From positions 239,691-303,690 of the forward strand of contig JAGFNQ010002581.1 in the NCBI GenBank assembly GCA_024364735.1: a stretch of DNA of 64,000 nt, given 5' to 3'. Under the pieces are notes generated by a model, which worked only from the letters and a program-made list of their open reading frames with translations, was not told the DNA's origin and did not search any database. Numbering within the stretch: the first letter of the stretch is position 1; every line of letters begins with the position of its first letter. Position numbers and translations under genes: made by a program. Positions 31,370-42,075 of the stretch are shown here, one piece after another. Source of the stretch: Boesenbergia rotunda (taxonomy: Eukaryota > Streptophyta > Magnoliopsida > Zingiberales > Zingiberaceae).

Positions 31370-32615
31370 CTAAGACGAAGGACCGGGATGATCGGACGGG
31401 CCAGGCTGCCATGCATCAAATCGTGCCATCATCTCTATGTATCGTGCGTCAGCCACTTCTCGATCGGCCCGACGAGCTTCCATCTGCTCTAGGTGGTAGG
31501 CTTCGACCTCCTCTCGAAGACTCTGAACCTTTGTGTCTAAATATGTCACTCTCTGGTAGAGTGTCAGTGGAGCGGGCTCGTCGATGTGTGCTCGGGCTGC
31601 TGCAGCTACATCTCCAACGTCGACTTCAACCTCCTCGTCTGAGTCGACTGGTGCTCCGGCCTGCTGTCGTCGCCAACTAAGAACCCCGGTGGCCGACACC
31701 TCTAGACCCGCTAAGGAGAAGTTCCTAAATCCGATTTCGTCAAAGTCGGTCATAGTGGTTATTTCACCCAAGGTTACGTCACGACCGTGGTGATGAAGGA
31801 GGGACGTGATGATGTGGCAGTATGGTGTGCGTACTCGTCCCTGGGTCGTGACACTGGACGCATGCAGAATGGTATGAAACATATGGAGTCCAATGTCTAG
31901 GTCAAGGTGATGGACTAGGGCATAAAGAAGGAAAGCATGAAAGGGTCGCATAGTCCCAAGGTCTCTGGTAGAGAGTGGTAAGATACAACGGACCAGAACT
32001 CTATACAGGGCATAGTTCTGGGCCTGAAGTTCAACAGCTTGGAAGCGTCTATTTGCTGGGAGGTCTGCCCTAAAGAAATATGAGTGAATAGTGTCTAGGG
32101 TAATGTCTGAGTAGGGTGGATCAAATGGGGGGTTCCTAGGAGGATAGCAACAGAATGTGGATTGAGAGGGTCGCAGTCCTAGGAATCGGTTCAACAAAGT
32201 CGGGGTTATAGTCAAAGGAATCCCTTGGACAGTGGTGTGAAACATAAGATTATCTTGTCGAATTATGTTGTTGTAAAACTCTGCACATAGGGTTTCATTT
32301 ATGGTATGTGTGCAGAAGACAAGATTATCCAATTGATAGAAATTGATGATGTTCATGGCGACAGGGCATGATTGGGTAAAGAAGTGCTTATTGAGATAAC
32401 TTGTTTTAATAGGCTTGTAGATTGTTTGTGCAAACCTATTACATAACTCTAGATTAGGAAATCTAGGATCGGGACTAGGTTGGGCACCGGGGTTGGCCGG
32501 GTTCGGTCGGCGTCTTTTAAGAGAGTTAAAGTAAGAATAAAGATATTGCATGAGAAATTAAATTTAAATGCAATAAAAATAAATACTAATCATACCGAAC
32601 GGCTCGGGGAGGCAT
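31370..32615 (-). CDS. ORF-X: spliced, non-enzymatic protein gene inside E9
   Basis: Proposed exon 1 is 32596-32615 (ATG, MPPRAVR) and exon 2 is 32513-31370, joined across an 82-nt GT...AG intron. The product is about 387 residues. The N-terminus is Arg/Pro-rich (MPPRA...RRRPNP). The middle has YKPIKTSYLNKHFF, LCAEFYNNIIRQ, VQGIPLTITPTLLNRFLGL, MRPFHAFLLYALVHHLD and RVRTPYCHIITSLLHHHG. The C-terminus is acidic (DSDEEVEVDVGD) and then an Arg/Glu-rich predicted coiled coil (LREEVEAYHLEQMEARRADRE). No retroviral enzyme motif is present. The middle pattern recalls the 'putative plant transposon protein' domain found in many plant repeats; that is a by-eye resemblance. E11 has the same gene, so it belongs to the element. 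Its function is unknown. The frame is intact here. Confidence 0.72.
32514..32595 (-). other. Proposed intron of E9 ORF-X
   Basis: The minus strand reads GTTCG|GTATGATTAG ... CTCTTAAAAG|ACGCCGACC, 82 nt and AT-rich. The corresponding E11 intron (47121-47206) diverges inside but keeps the donor GGTAT, the acceptor CTCTTA(G/A)AAG and both exon edges in frame. Confidence 0.65.
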
Positions 32616-32705
32616 AGTTGATGATGAGGACTTGCAAGGTCTTCTTGAAGAGAAAGAAGTGAGGAAGAAGGTTGATTTTGGTGTGGGAAGTGAAGGAAGT
32701 TCGGG

Positions 32706-32718
32706 TGCCTTTTATAGG
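32706..32718 (-). promoter_or_regulatory. TATA box upstream of E9 ORF-X
   Basis: The minus strand reads TGCCTATAAAAGGC about 95 bases before the ORF-X ATG. E11 has TGCCTATAAAAAGG in the same place. The context resembles the LTR promoter (GGGCGCC boxes, then TATAAA, then the start). Confidence 0.65.
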
Positions 32719-32725
32719 CAAACCC

Positions 32726-32980
32726 ATGGGGGCGCCCGGGAGCTTCCGGGCGCCCTGGTCAGTAGCTGCTGCCAAGGGCAGAAGCTTTTGACTGATGGGG
32801 GCGCCCGGGACAGCCCGGGCGCCCTCAACAGAGCGCTTTTGCAGCTTTTGCTGCGATAGAGTTGATGGGGGCGCCCGCGTGGTTCCGGGCGCCCTGGTCA
32901 AAAGCACTGGCAGCTTTTTGACTAGGGAGTAAGAACACGTATGGGAGGGGGCGCCCGCGTGGTTCCGGGCGCCCTGAATA
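32726..32980. repeat. GGGCGCC palindrome array in E9 internal promoter
   Basis: Four imperfect palindromes of about 30 bp near 32728, 32798, 32866 and 32947. Each pairs GGGGGCGCCCG with CGGGCGCCC across a short spacer. They lie directly upstream of the ORF-X TATA box on the minus strand. The same words occur in the E9 LTRs. Confidence 0.85.
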
Positions 32981-32999
32981 GGGTAGGTAAAGACAAATC

Positions 33000-33142
33000 T
33001 TTGTCTTGTCTACTTTTGACCATGGTTTGAATTGATTTGTCGATTTTGACTGTGGTTTGACTGCGTTAATCATGTTTTGACCTCGTTTACCTTGGTTTGA
33101 CTATGTTGACCATGTTTTGACTGCTTTGATCATGGTTTGACA
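33000..33142. repeat. TTGAC-rich tandem repeats between gag and ORF-X (E9)
   Basis: Roughly 20-bp units such as TTGACCATGGTTTGA and TTGACTATGTTGACCATG. TTGACC and TTGACT are W-box cores bound by plant WRKY factors. Function here is inferred only. E11 has a tidier array at 47680-47782. Confidence 0.75.
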
Positions 33143-33170
33143 AATACAAAATTATCTCATCGTATAGGTA

Positions 33171-33799
33171 TTAACAGAATTTCCAATTGAGTCTTTACTC
33201 CTACTGTCTCACCCAGTCTAGGGTTTTCAATCACGTTAGCCTTATGGTTTTCGTGAGACAGGTTTTGATAGTTAAGATTATTTTGAAAATTTTGATTAAT
33301 TTTGAAAACAATTAAATTTTGAAAACATAATTAATTTTGAAATTTTCGAAAAGATGTTTAAATCTACACTTAACTGAAATTTTGTGTTAGATTCGAATTT
33401 GACAAAAATTAATTTGAATTTGAATTTTAAAAATTGACTTCCAGGTCTTGGCGAGGCACTAGGCCTTCTTTGGCCGAAGCCTTATGGGATCATCCACCCT
33501 TTCCTTGACAAAGCCTTTTAATGAAGTTTCATTTTCAAAATTATTCTTTGAAAAATTTTTGGTCTAACTAGTTTGGATTTTGGATCGGTAGCTTCGGCTG
33601 GTTTCACCAGTCTAAAGAGACCAAGTAAACTTGATCTTATTAGAATTGGTTTCCCCAACGTACTATCATCTCACCTCTACCCAATACTATGTTTTCAAGT
33701 TTCAGTTAAGTTTGTTTGGTCCTTAAACTAGCCTAAGTCTAAGCATGGTGAATTGCAGAAATTAAATAAACAGGCAAACAATCATATTGCAAAAAAAAT
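33171..33799 (-). other. E9 gag-to-ORF-X linker
   Basis: No gene. It contains blocks shared with the E1 linker (1160-1900) and E11 (47800-48410): the GGGTGAGACAGT block and the GTGCCTCGCCAAGACCTGG block. It marks the border where E1 goes into pol and E9/E11 go into the ORF-X cassette. Confidence 0.75.
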
Positions 33800-35443
33800 T
33801 TATCTAATAATGACTATAGTTTTCAGTTTGGCTCCCCCTGGACTAAAGCCACGGTGATGGTTAGGCAAGATGTGAATCTTGTCCTTGGGGATCCAATACT
33901 GATTTGATCCAGTCGGTTTGTTCAGGTATAGTTTAGGTACCCATGCCTGAATTTTACCTCTGGACTGATTCAGTACAGCAAAGTAAGATCTTTGCCGAGA
34001 TTTGGTTCTATAGCCCAATCCGGATCGATTTAGAACTGATTTCTGTTTTCCAAGGATCATGTCAAGACCCTTGGAACCAGATGTAAATCGTTCTAATGCT
34101 GATCTAAGATCCTTAACCTGAGTTTTCAGGGAGGAGTTTTCCTTTTCAAGTTTTTCAACTTGAGTAGGAGTTCCTTCCTGAACCTTCTCGGTTAAGGGTT
34201 TAGAGTCAGCTCCCTCTTTCAGGAGTTTTACTTCCTGTCGGAGGGATTCGACTCGGAGTTTGGCTTTAGCCAAATCTCGAGAAAGAAAGGAAATTAATTC
34301 ACTTAATTGCAATCTATTAAAACCAGTTACCTTAATTTCTCCGTCTTCTGTGAAGGTCAGCTCGCCGTCTTCTTGTTCTGTTTCTGACTCACTCTCGACT
34401 TTATCTAAGGCAGTCAGAGCTAGGAGGTTGGACTGGGGTGCCTCTTCTTCTTCTTCTGAGGAAGACTTGTCCCATGTTGCTTGCAATGCCTTCTTCCTTC
34501 TCGTCCTTTTTGTCTCCTTTAGGTTAGGGCATTCAGACTTGTAGTGGCCCTTTTTCTTGCACTCGTAGCAGGTCACATTATGCTTGTTCGCGGGTTCAGT
34601 TGGTTCGTCCTTTCTTCGGCTGGTTTTCCGTTTGTTGGTTCGGTTCTTCAGCTCCTTGTAGTAGCTTCGAGCGAGCCGGACCAGCTTAGTTTGATCTCCA
34701 TCTTCTTCTTCTGAGTCTGAGTCAGAGTTAGACTTAGGTTCGGGTTCAGGCTTCTTCTTCGTTGTCCTTCCAGTTTTACCTGCAACGAAAGCAATACCTT
34801 TCTCGACCATATTGGTGTTAGTTTGTTCGTGCAGTTCTAGTTCGGAAAACAATTCATCTAATTTTATTTTAGAAAGATCTCTAGAGACCTTGTATGCATC
34901 TACCATAGATGCCCACAAGGTGTTTCTAGGGAAGGCGTTTAGGGCATACCTTATTAGGTCACGGTTTTCAACCTTGTGACCTATTGTGTGAAGACCGTTC
35001 ATTACCTCTTGGATTCGTGCGTGGAGTTGGGCTGCTGTTTCGTTGTCGGCCATCTTGATGGTGTAGAGTTTGTTTAGTAGCAGATCCCTCTTGCTGATCC
35101 GAGTATCTGAAGTCCCTTCGTGTAGCTCGATCAGTTTTGTCCACAGCTCCTTTGCACTGTTGAAGGGGCCCACGCGGTTCAGCTCCTCTTTCGTCAATCC
35201 GCATTGAAGAGTCTGAGTAGCTTTTGCGTCGGCTTCTATCTTGCGTTTTAGGGAGTTGTCTCATTCAGAGTAGTTATGAGGAAGTCCATTAGCATTTCGG
35301 GGGATCTCCAGACCGGACTGGATAATGATCCACATGTCCACCTGAGTTTTCAGGTGGACCTCCATACGAGTTTTCCAGTAGGAAAAGTCGTCTCCACTGA
35401 AGAGTGGAGGTCTTGCGGTGCTAAATCCTTCTTGCATGACCAT
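33800..35443 (-). pseudogene. gag: E9 gag, one nonsense codon
   Basis: The frame from ATG at 35443 to 33800 would encode 547 residues, as in E11. It is broken once by TGA at 35261-35263, where E11 has a Trp codon. Gag N-terminal motifs include FSTARPPLFSGDDFSYWKTRMEVHL and DTRISKRDLLLNKLYTIKMAD. A CCHC zinc knuckle (CYECKKKGHYKSEC) lies near 34540. An acidic stretch and a Leu-rich coiled coil (LEKENSSLKTQVKDLR) follow. The C-terminus has WVPKLYLNKPTG and ends without entering protease. Gag forms the particle that packages element RNA; this copy would need another source. Confidence 0.9.
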
Positions 35444-35657
35444 CTGAAATAGAAAGCTAAAAGAAAAATGAATTTTCCAAGACTAGGTCTTGGATTAGTA
35501 GTGCTGGATAAATTAAATAACGAGGGGTGTTGCACCAACCTCGCCTTAAAAAAAAATTGAATAAAATATTTAACGAAAAATTCGTAAGGGAAAAGAAATA
35601 GAAAAATAAGAATCCGAAAAAATTTCAAACTGGTGGTTGCACCAGGTTTGAACTTCC

Positions 35658-35673
35658 CCGCTCTGATACCACT
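35658..35673 (-). promoter_or_regulatory. E9 primer-binding site (tRNA-Met)
   Basis: The minus strand reads AGTGGTATCAGAGCGG right after the LTR end CCAACA, a perfect initiator-tRNA-Met complement core. Confidence 0.92.
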
Positions 35674-37036
35674 TGTTGGATCGATAAAACCGATAGAGGG
35701 GGGGGTGAATATCGGAAAACTTTCGGATTTGAGTAAGAGTAGGTACGCAGCGGAAATTAAACACAATACACAGAGACACAGTCGATTTACTTGGTTCGGA
35801 GCCTGTGTCGACTCCTACTCCAAGGCCCACGGTCGTTGACCGTTTGGGCAATTCTATATTTGGCGCAAAGACAGTTTATAAATATTGAATACAGAGTAAG
35901 TGCAGTAAACTTTAACAATTAAGAAAAAGATGCTCTTCTTTTACCGACGTCCGATTGTAGGTTCACTTGTTCGGAGCAGCGGGACGTCGTCGGCTCGAGT
36001 TGGGCAGTTTCCGGAGCAAAGCGCAAGAGCAGAAGAGCGTAGAAGCGTTGAATGAATTGGTGTTCTGAAGCCTTGGTCGAAGGGCCTTTATATATGGCCT
36101 GGGGGCGCCCGGGACGTCGGGGGCGCCCCCACGTGGCCTTTGATCCATCAAAGTCTCGGTCGCGTCTGATCCTCTGGATCCGCTTTGACCGGGGCGCCCA
36201 GAGGACTCGGGGCGCCCGGATTGACCGGGTCAAACTTTATCCGCCTTGGCTTCGAGGGGTTCTGGTTCGAGGTACGCACATGGGGGCGCCCGGGATGCTG
36301 GGGGCGCCCGGGAGCAGCGCGAGCGCCCGAGAGCACGGGGGCGCCCCGCCCAGCAGCTGTTCGAACCTTCTTTACTTTGATTTGTTTTGTATGAACCTTG
36401 GGGGCGCCCGGGACACTCCGGGCGCCCTACTCAGCCTTGCCTCTCTCCTTTGAGGCTTTCTGAGCTGCAGACACACGTTCCTTCGGTCCTGCATCCAGGG
36501 TTAGTCCAAAACACAATAAGGCAATAAAGTATTTGTTTATACAGCCTTAGCTGTCTTTGTTCTGACTTTGGTCTCCAAAATGGAGCCCTAGGTCGAACCG
36601 ACGCCTACTGTTCCCTCGACGGGGAACGCGTCCTCACCTACTCCTCTCGGGAGAATCTATCTGATGCCAACCGCTCCTTTGGTTGGACTTTTGCCTGACG
36701 GTCCTTTGTCAGGTCTTGGATACTGGCAGTCCTTCGCCAGTTGCCTAGCAGTCCTTCGCTAGGGCTTTGATACTGGCAGTCCTTCGCCAGTTGCCTAGCA
36801 GTCCTTCGCTAGGGCTTTGGCTTCACTGGCAGTCCCCTGCTTTCGCCAGTTGCCTAGAAGTCCTTCGCTAGGGCTTTGATACTGGCAGTCCTTCGCCAGT
36901 TGCCTAGCAGTCCTTCGCTAGGACTTTATCTCTGCACACTAGAGTAACTTGTTAGAAACACAAGTAAGACTTAACTTTTGACCTCTGTTGCCATTATCAA
37001 AACATAAGTTTGACTTTGGTGCATTCTGCACCAACA
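35674..37036 (-). repeat. E9 5' LTR
   Basis: 1363 bp, near-identical to 28385-29742. Differences include a four-base gap after GACCGTTT, one more GGGCGCCCGGGA unit near 36300 and an altered hairpin array at 36700-36925. Its outer end is followed by the CTATC duplication. Confidence 0.93.
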
Positions 37037-37041
37037 CTATC

Positions 37042-39380
37042 TCCTTTGATGTTTTAGGGCATATCTCCTTAGATAGAGGTACTCCATGCTGAAAAGGTAG
37101 AAAACCTTTTTTAGAGTTTTGCATGCTAAAACGAGCTAGGACAGTGTCTATGTATGAAGCTTTAGATAAGCACAACATCCTTTTCTTGCGATTCCTTATA
37201 ACCATAATCCCAAGGATGTGTCCTGCTTCTCCCAAGTCCTCAATATCAAACTGTTTGGAAAATCATACCCTTACGTCTAATAATACTTTGACATTGTTGC
37301 CAATGAGCAAAATATCATCTACGTATAGTACAAGAAATATCACTACGTTTCTATTACATCTCTTGTATAAACATGATTCATCCGGACTTTGAATAAATCC
37401 ATATGACTAGATTACCTCATCAAACCGGATGTTCCAAGATCGTGAAGCTTGCTTCAATCCATAAATGACCAATTAAGCTTACACACAAGATGCTCTTTGC
37501 CCTTCACAATGAATCCCTCTGGTTGCTTCATATAGATGTTTTCCTCATGACTTTCGTTAAGGAAAGCTGTCTTGACATCCATCTGCCAAACCTCATAATC
37601 CATATGAGCGACAATAGATAAGAGAATCCAGATCGACTTAAGCATGGCTACCGGCGAAAAGTCTCCTCATAATCGATACCCTCTTTCTGAGTATACACTT
37701 TCGCAACAAACCTTTCTTTGAAGGTCTCTACCCTCCCGTCTGATCCTCTCTTTCTCTTATAGATCCACTTGCATCCAATGGCTTTTACACCATTGGGTGT
37801 TCTACTAGCTCTAGACCTGATTAGAATCCATAGAGTCTATCTCAGAATTCATTGCCCTTTGCCAAGAAACCACATCTTTATCTTGGAGTGCCTCGTCATA
37901 TGTCCAGGGATCAGGTTCATGTTCACTAGGGACCAAGTCCGAAGACTCTCCCAAGAACATGAATCTGTAAGGTTGTCTCACAACCCTCCCACTACGACGA
38001 GATACTACTTGTGTATCCTCTGTGACACGCGGTGCAGCCACTTGTGATATGTCCTCCTGTACTGTTGGTACTGAAGTTGAAACTTCTCCTCTCAATTCCT
38101 CAAGTAGAATCCTACTCATGGTCTTGTGGTTCATCACATAGTCTTTCTCTAAACATCGGGCATTCGTACTAATGATCACCCTCTGATCTTTAGGACTATA
38201 GAACAAACCTCCTTTCGTTCGTCTAGGATAGTCTACGAAAAAGCATACTTCTGTACGAGATTCCAACTTATTAGCATCGCCCTTCAGCACATGTGTTGGA
38301 CTAACTCAAATCCGAATATGTCTTATACTTGGCTTTCGCTCAGTCCACAATTCTGTGGAAGTAGAGGGTACTGATTTAGATAGTACCAAGTTCAGAATAT
38401 ACACTGTCGTTTCCAGAGCATATCCCCAGAACGAATCTGGCAACTCAGAGTAACTCATCAACGATCTAACCATCTCCATAAGAGTCCTATTCTTTCGCTC
38501 TGCCACACCGTTCTGCTGGGGTGTACCAGGTGCGGACAATTGGGATTGAATCTCAGCCTCTGATAAGTAACTCCTAAACTCTCCCAAGAGGTACTCACCA
38601 CCAAGATCAGATCGCAGTGTCTTGATACTTTTACCTTGATGTTTCTCCACATCAGCCTTGAACTCTTTGAACCTGTCAAAGCCTTTAGACTTGCGCCGCA
38701 TCAAGTAAATGTATCCATACCTTGAATAATTGTCTATATAAGAGATGAAATATTCAAAGCCCACCTCTAGCCTGGATAGACATAGGACCACACAAATCAG
38801 AATGAACCAACTCCATCACATCTTTGGCTCTATACCCCTTGGCCTTAAAAGGCCTCTTGGTCATTTTACCATGCAAGCAAGATTCACAGGTTGGGAAATC
38901 TTCAACCACCAATGAACCCAAAGGTCCATCGGCTATCAACCTTTGAATTCTACTTAGGTTAATATGACCCAGCCTTAGATGCCAAAGATATGTTTGTTTC
39001 ATTTTCGAAGGTTCATTCCACTTATTATGATTAGATGATGAGTTATTTATTTCTATTTGTATCGTCAGAGTTTTTGGTACAAGAGTGTATAAATTGACAA
39101 CCAACGCACCTAAATAGATAATCTCTCTATTCCTTTTTATAACAACTCTGTCATTAAAAGAAATAGAATACCCAACCTTTATTAATTTAGAAACTAAAAT
39201 AAGATTCTTTCTAAAAGTAGGTACATAAAGAAAATTTCTTAAAATCAAAGTTTAGTTTCTATCAAACGATAAATAAATGTCTCTTACTGCAATTACCGCC
39301 ACCTCCGTAGCATTGCCCATGTAAATGGTAATCTCTCCCTCAGCTAGTCGTCTGGTTTCCTAGAACCCCTACAAAGAATT
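37042..39380 (-). pseudogene. pol: E8 pol (protease end, integrase, RT), decayed
   Basis: The minus strand from 39380 down shows the protease segment (CNSLQGF cut at the E10 border, then GNATEVAVIAVRDIYLSF). GAG-pre-integrase follows (LWHLRLGHINLSRIQ, near 38985), then CESCLHGKMTKRPF and the integrase core with SDLGGEYLLGEF and GTPQQNGVAERKNRT (38306-38791). The integrase C-terminal region is at 37811-38290. RT pieces have QMDVKTAFLNESHEENIYM (37500-37580) and GHILGIMVIRNRKKR (37160-37230). Several frameshifts separate them. The reading resumes at 28384 after E9. Confidence 0.88.
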
Positions 39381-41886
39381 TGTAACACCCCAATTTTTCC
39401 CATATGTAATGTTATGAATTCATGGAACATTATTATTGAAATGTCATGATGGGCTTGGCTTAATGGGCTTTGATGTGGATTAGTGCAAAATGTGATAAAA
39501 AGAAAGTGTAGAAAGGAGGAAGCAAGGATCGAACTTTGAACCTCCTAGTTACACTAACCATGTCTTAACCAATGCACCAAGAGTGTTTCGTGTTGAGGGA
39601 ATAAGAAACGTGCTAGTTAAAGCTAGGGAAGTGAAGAGACATGTCCCTTCATGAGAATAGTATAAATAAGAGAGGAGGGAGGGAGAGGGAGAAAGAACTT
39701 TCATTCTTCTTCTTCCCCACTCTCCCCACTGAAACCTAGAAGCCTCTTCTCCTTTTCATTTTTCGAAAATACACCCTAGGGTTCTAACCCTAGGGAATTG
39801 GAAGGAAGAAGACCCCATCCAAGGATCTTGCCCTCTACTAGGGCCAAGGGTCCTAGAGAAGTTCTAGCAAGGGGAACTCTCACCCCTCCTTCAACCAAGG
39901 GTACCCTAAGGATTTAGAGAAGGTGAATTTCAAGCGAAAGAATGTAAGTATTCCCTCGCCTGCAGTGTAATTGTTGTTGCATGATTCCTTCTTCTTCTTT
40001 TTTTTTCGAAAATGGGAGTTGTCCTTTATGCAAGTTTCGGCCACTCCCAAGGGGGAGGCCTTGGCTACTCCTTGATGCATGAGGAGACCCTTGGGACTTA
40101 GGGTATATATATATGTTGTTTTCCCTTCATGTTGTGATGACAAAAACTAGGGTTGAACATCCTACACTTTCGGCCAAGGCATGAAGAATTTGTATCCTAT
40201 GCTTAGTGTATTGCATGATAGTGTATACAAGGTGTTTGTATAAATGTTTGGTTTCAAAAACCCAACTTTTCCCTACCCTACACTTTCGGCCAAGGCATGA
40301 AGAATTAGGGTTTAGGGTTGCATGATTATCCTATGATGTATTCTATGCTTAGTGTATTGCATGATAGTGTATATATGGTGTTTGTATAAATGTTTAAATG
40401 GAATGCTTGATTGGAGAACTTAACTTTCCCTAGCATGTAACTTTCGGCCATGCATGAAACATTAGGGTTGGGAAGAATTAAATTAACCCATGAAGCATGC
40501 TACCACTTCCTATGATATGAATATGATTTATGTGACCAATCTTGTCATATATAAAGTATGTTTAAGTGGTTGAAATATGATGTATGTATGAGCATGTCTT
40601 GTAGCCCATGGGGCACCCTTATGAATTGCATGTGATGTGTATGTTAATATGCTTGAAAGGATACTCCACTAAGTATGGGATCAAGAGCACCCCTTATGTT
40701 GTGTGGTGTGTCCCTATGGGATCATGAGCACTATTGAAGAGTGGTGTGTCCCTTGAGAGGGGATTTGGAGGTTCCTTAGCATATATGTAAAAGCATGATA
40801 AGTATTTTACTTTGAAAGTTGTGTACCCGATTCGGAAGGGGGTCGTTAAACAAATCCAGGGTACATGTTAACTGAAGGTCATGGCTCCGGTAGGACGGAA
40901 GGGTCCTGCTCTAATGGGTTGGTGGCTCGCTACCCCAATTCATTAGGGAACGCGCTTGATGTGGTACACAACTGGGCCCCTATATGATGTTTAAGTATTT
41001 TTAAGTAGTACCTTTATGGAATTGTTTTGAAAACATTTATTATATGTGAAGGGTATGCTTAAGATACTTTATACTGCTTGCTTAGAAACTTTGATGTTTA
41101 GTATGCTATGATAAACTCATGCTTATGATTCATTATGTGTACATGTTGTATTCTTCGGTATGGATTTTGCCAGTAGGACAGGATCCTTACTAAGCATTTG
41201 TGCTTATTAGTTTATGTGTTGTCTTATGCTGCAGATAAGGGTAAGGGACACTTAAACTAAAGGAAGAGGCAGGAGGGCTGAAGATGTGTGGGGTGGTGGC
41301 TCGGGAAAGAAAGATTCTTATATCTACTTTACTATGCTTATGTTGATGTTTCCCTGATAATGAATGTTAGTGATTAGGGTTGGTACTCTTGAATGTTAGT
41401 GATTACACTTGGATTACTCTTATACTCGATTATGTTTGATTATGTTGTGAGTTGAACTACTTGTGAACCTATCATGTTATAGGATAACTCTTGATTAAGA
41501 TATTTCACATGATGTTCTAGACTTCCTTTAGACTCAATCTTATGAACTGTTATTATGCATGGAAACCTATAACTATGCTTCTAAATGATGTTCTAGGATG
41601 TGATTTCATGATGCCTTGCAATGGAATGTATAACCTCACTATCATGATTTATGTGTTACTGAACTTGCTATGCACCTACCATGTTCTAATCATTAAAGCA
41701 TGATATCTGATTGGCATGCACTGACTAGTATGCTTAGCACTTGTAAATATCACTTGATAGTTTTAAACAAGCATGCTCAGTACTTAGTCCTTGCATTTTT
41801 GTTTTGTTTTTATTTATTTTATGTTAAGATTATATGATTGATTGTACGTAATCCCGCCCCGAGAGTAGATATAAGGGCGAGCGTTA
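39381..41886 (+). repeat. E10 5' LTR
   Basis: About 2.5 kb. A TATA box TATAAATAAGAGAGG lies near 39660, followed by a CT-rich leader. The end GAGAGTAGATATAAGGGCG / AGCGTTA lacks the terminal CA because about ten bases spanning LTR end and primer site are gone. The short minus frame at 39880-40143 is repeated at 56645-56857 as part of the LTR and is not supported as a gene. Confidence 0.9.
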
Positions 41887-41893
41887 TCAGAGC
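41887..41893 (+). promoter_or_regulatory. E10 primer-binding site, half deleted
   Basis: Only TCAGAGC of the usual TGGTATCAGAGC remains after GCGTTA. The related E12 keeps the full GCGTTACA-GGTTGGTATCAGAGC at 59958-59979. The copy could not prime reverse transcription as it stands. Confidence 0.8.
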
Positions 41894-42075
41894 AGGTTTC
41901 CCCTCCACTACACACACATCAAGCTTCATCCTGCCCCTTCCAAGTAAGAGATCCTAACCTCGCTTTACTTTATTTCATGTACAGTAATGATTATATAGAG
42001 ATGATTTATGCTTGCATAACAAGTGAAAGTAGTGTTAATTCTTATGTTAGTTTATTTATCACCTGTATGATAGAT

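Larger units (their letters stand above)
28385..37036 (-). mobile_element. E9: non-autonomous SIRE-like element carrying gag and ORF-X
   Basis: An 8652-bp element with LTRs 28385-29742 and 35674-37036, a tRNA-Met primer site, a polypurine tract and the perfect 5-bp duplication CTATC on both sides. Order on the minus strand: LTR, gag (35443-33800), linker, TTGAC repeats, GGGCGCC array, TATA, ORF-X (two exons), 1.6 kb of non-coding domain, purine tract, LTR. Protease, integrase, RT and RNase H are absent. The two LTRs are near-identical apart from motif-copy changes, a 4-base gap and scattered substitutions, so the insertion is young. It must move with enzymes from a relative. Confidence 0.93.
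25899..39380 (-). mobile_element. E8: Copia element of E2 type, interrupted by E9 and truncated in window by E10
   Basis: The 3' LTR is 25899-27668 (TGTTGGGC...CCTATCA), followed by a purine tract (minus AGTGGGAGAT). The body follows at 27669-28384 and 37042-39380. E9 sits between, with duplication CTATC at 28380-28384 and 37037-37041. At 39380 the protease reading is cut by the first bases of the E10 LTR; the rest of the protease, gag and the 5' LTR should lie right of the window. The expected target duplication is GTTTC (25894-25898). Confidence 0.9.

Noticed and set aside
31276..31793. Plus-strand frames opposite ORF-X
   Set aside because: The minus frame is longer, is conserved in E11 with its splice edges, and has the TATA box; the plus frames are not conserved.
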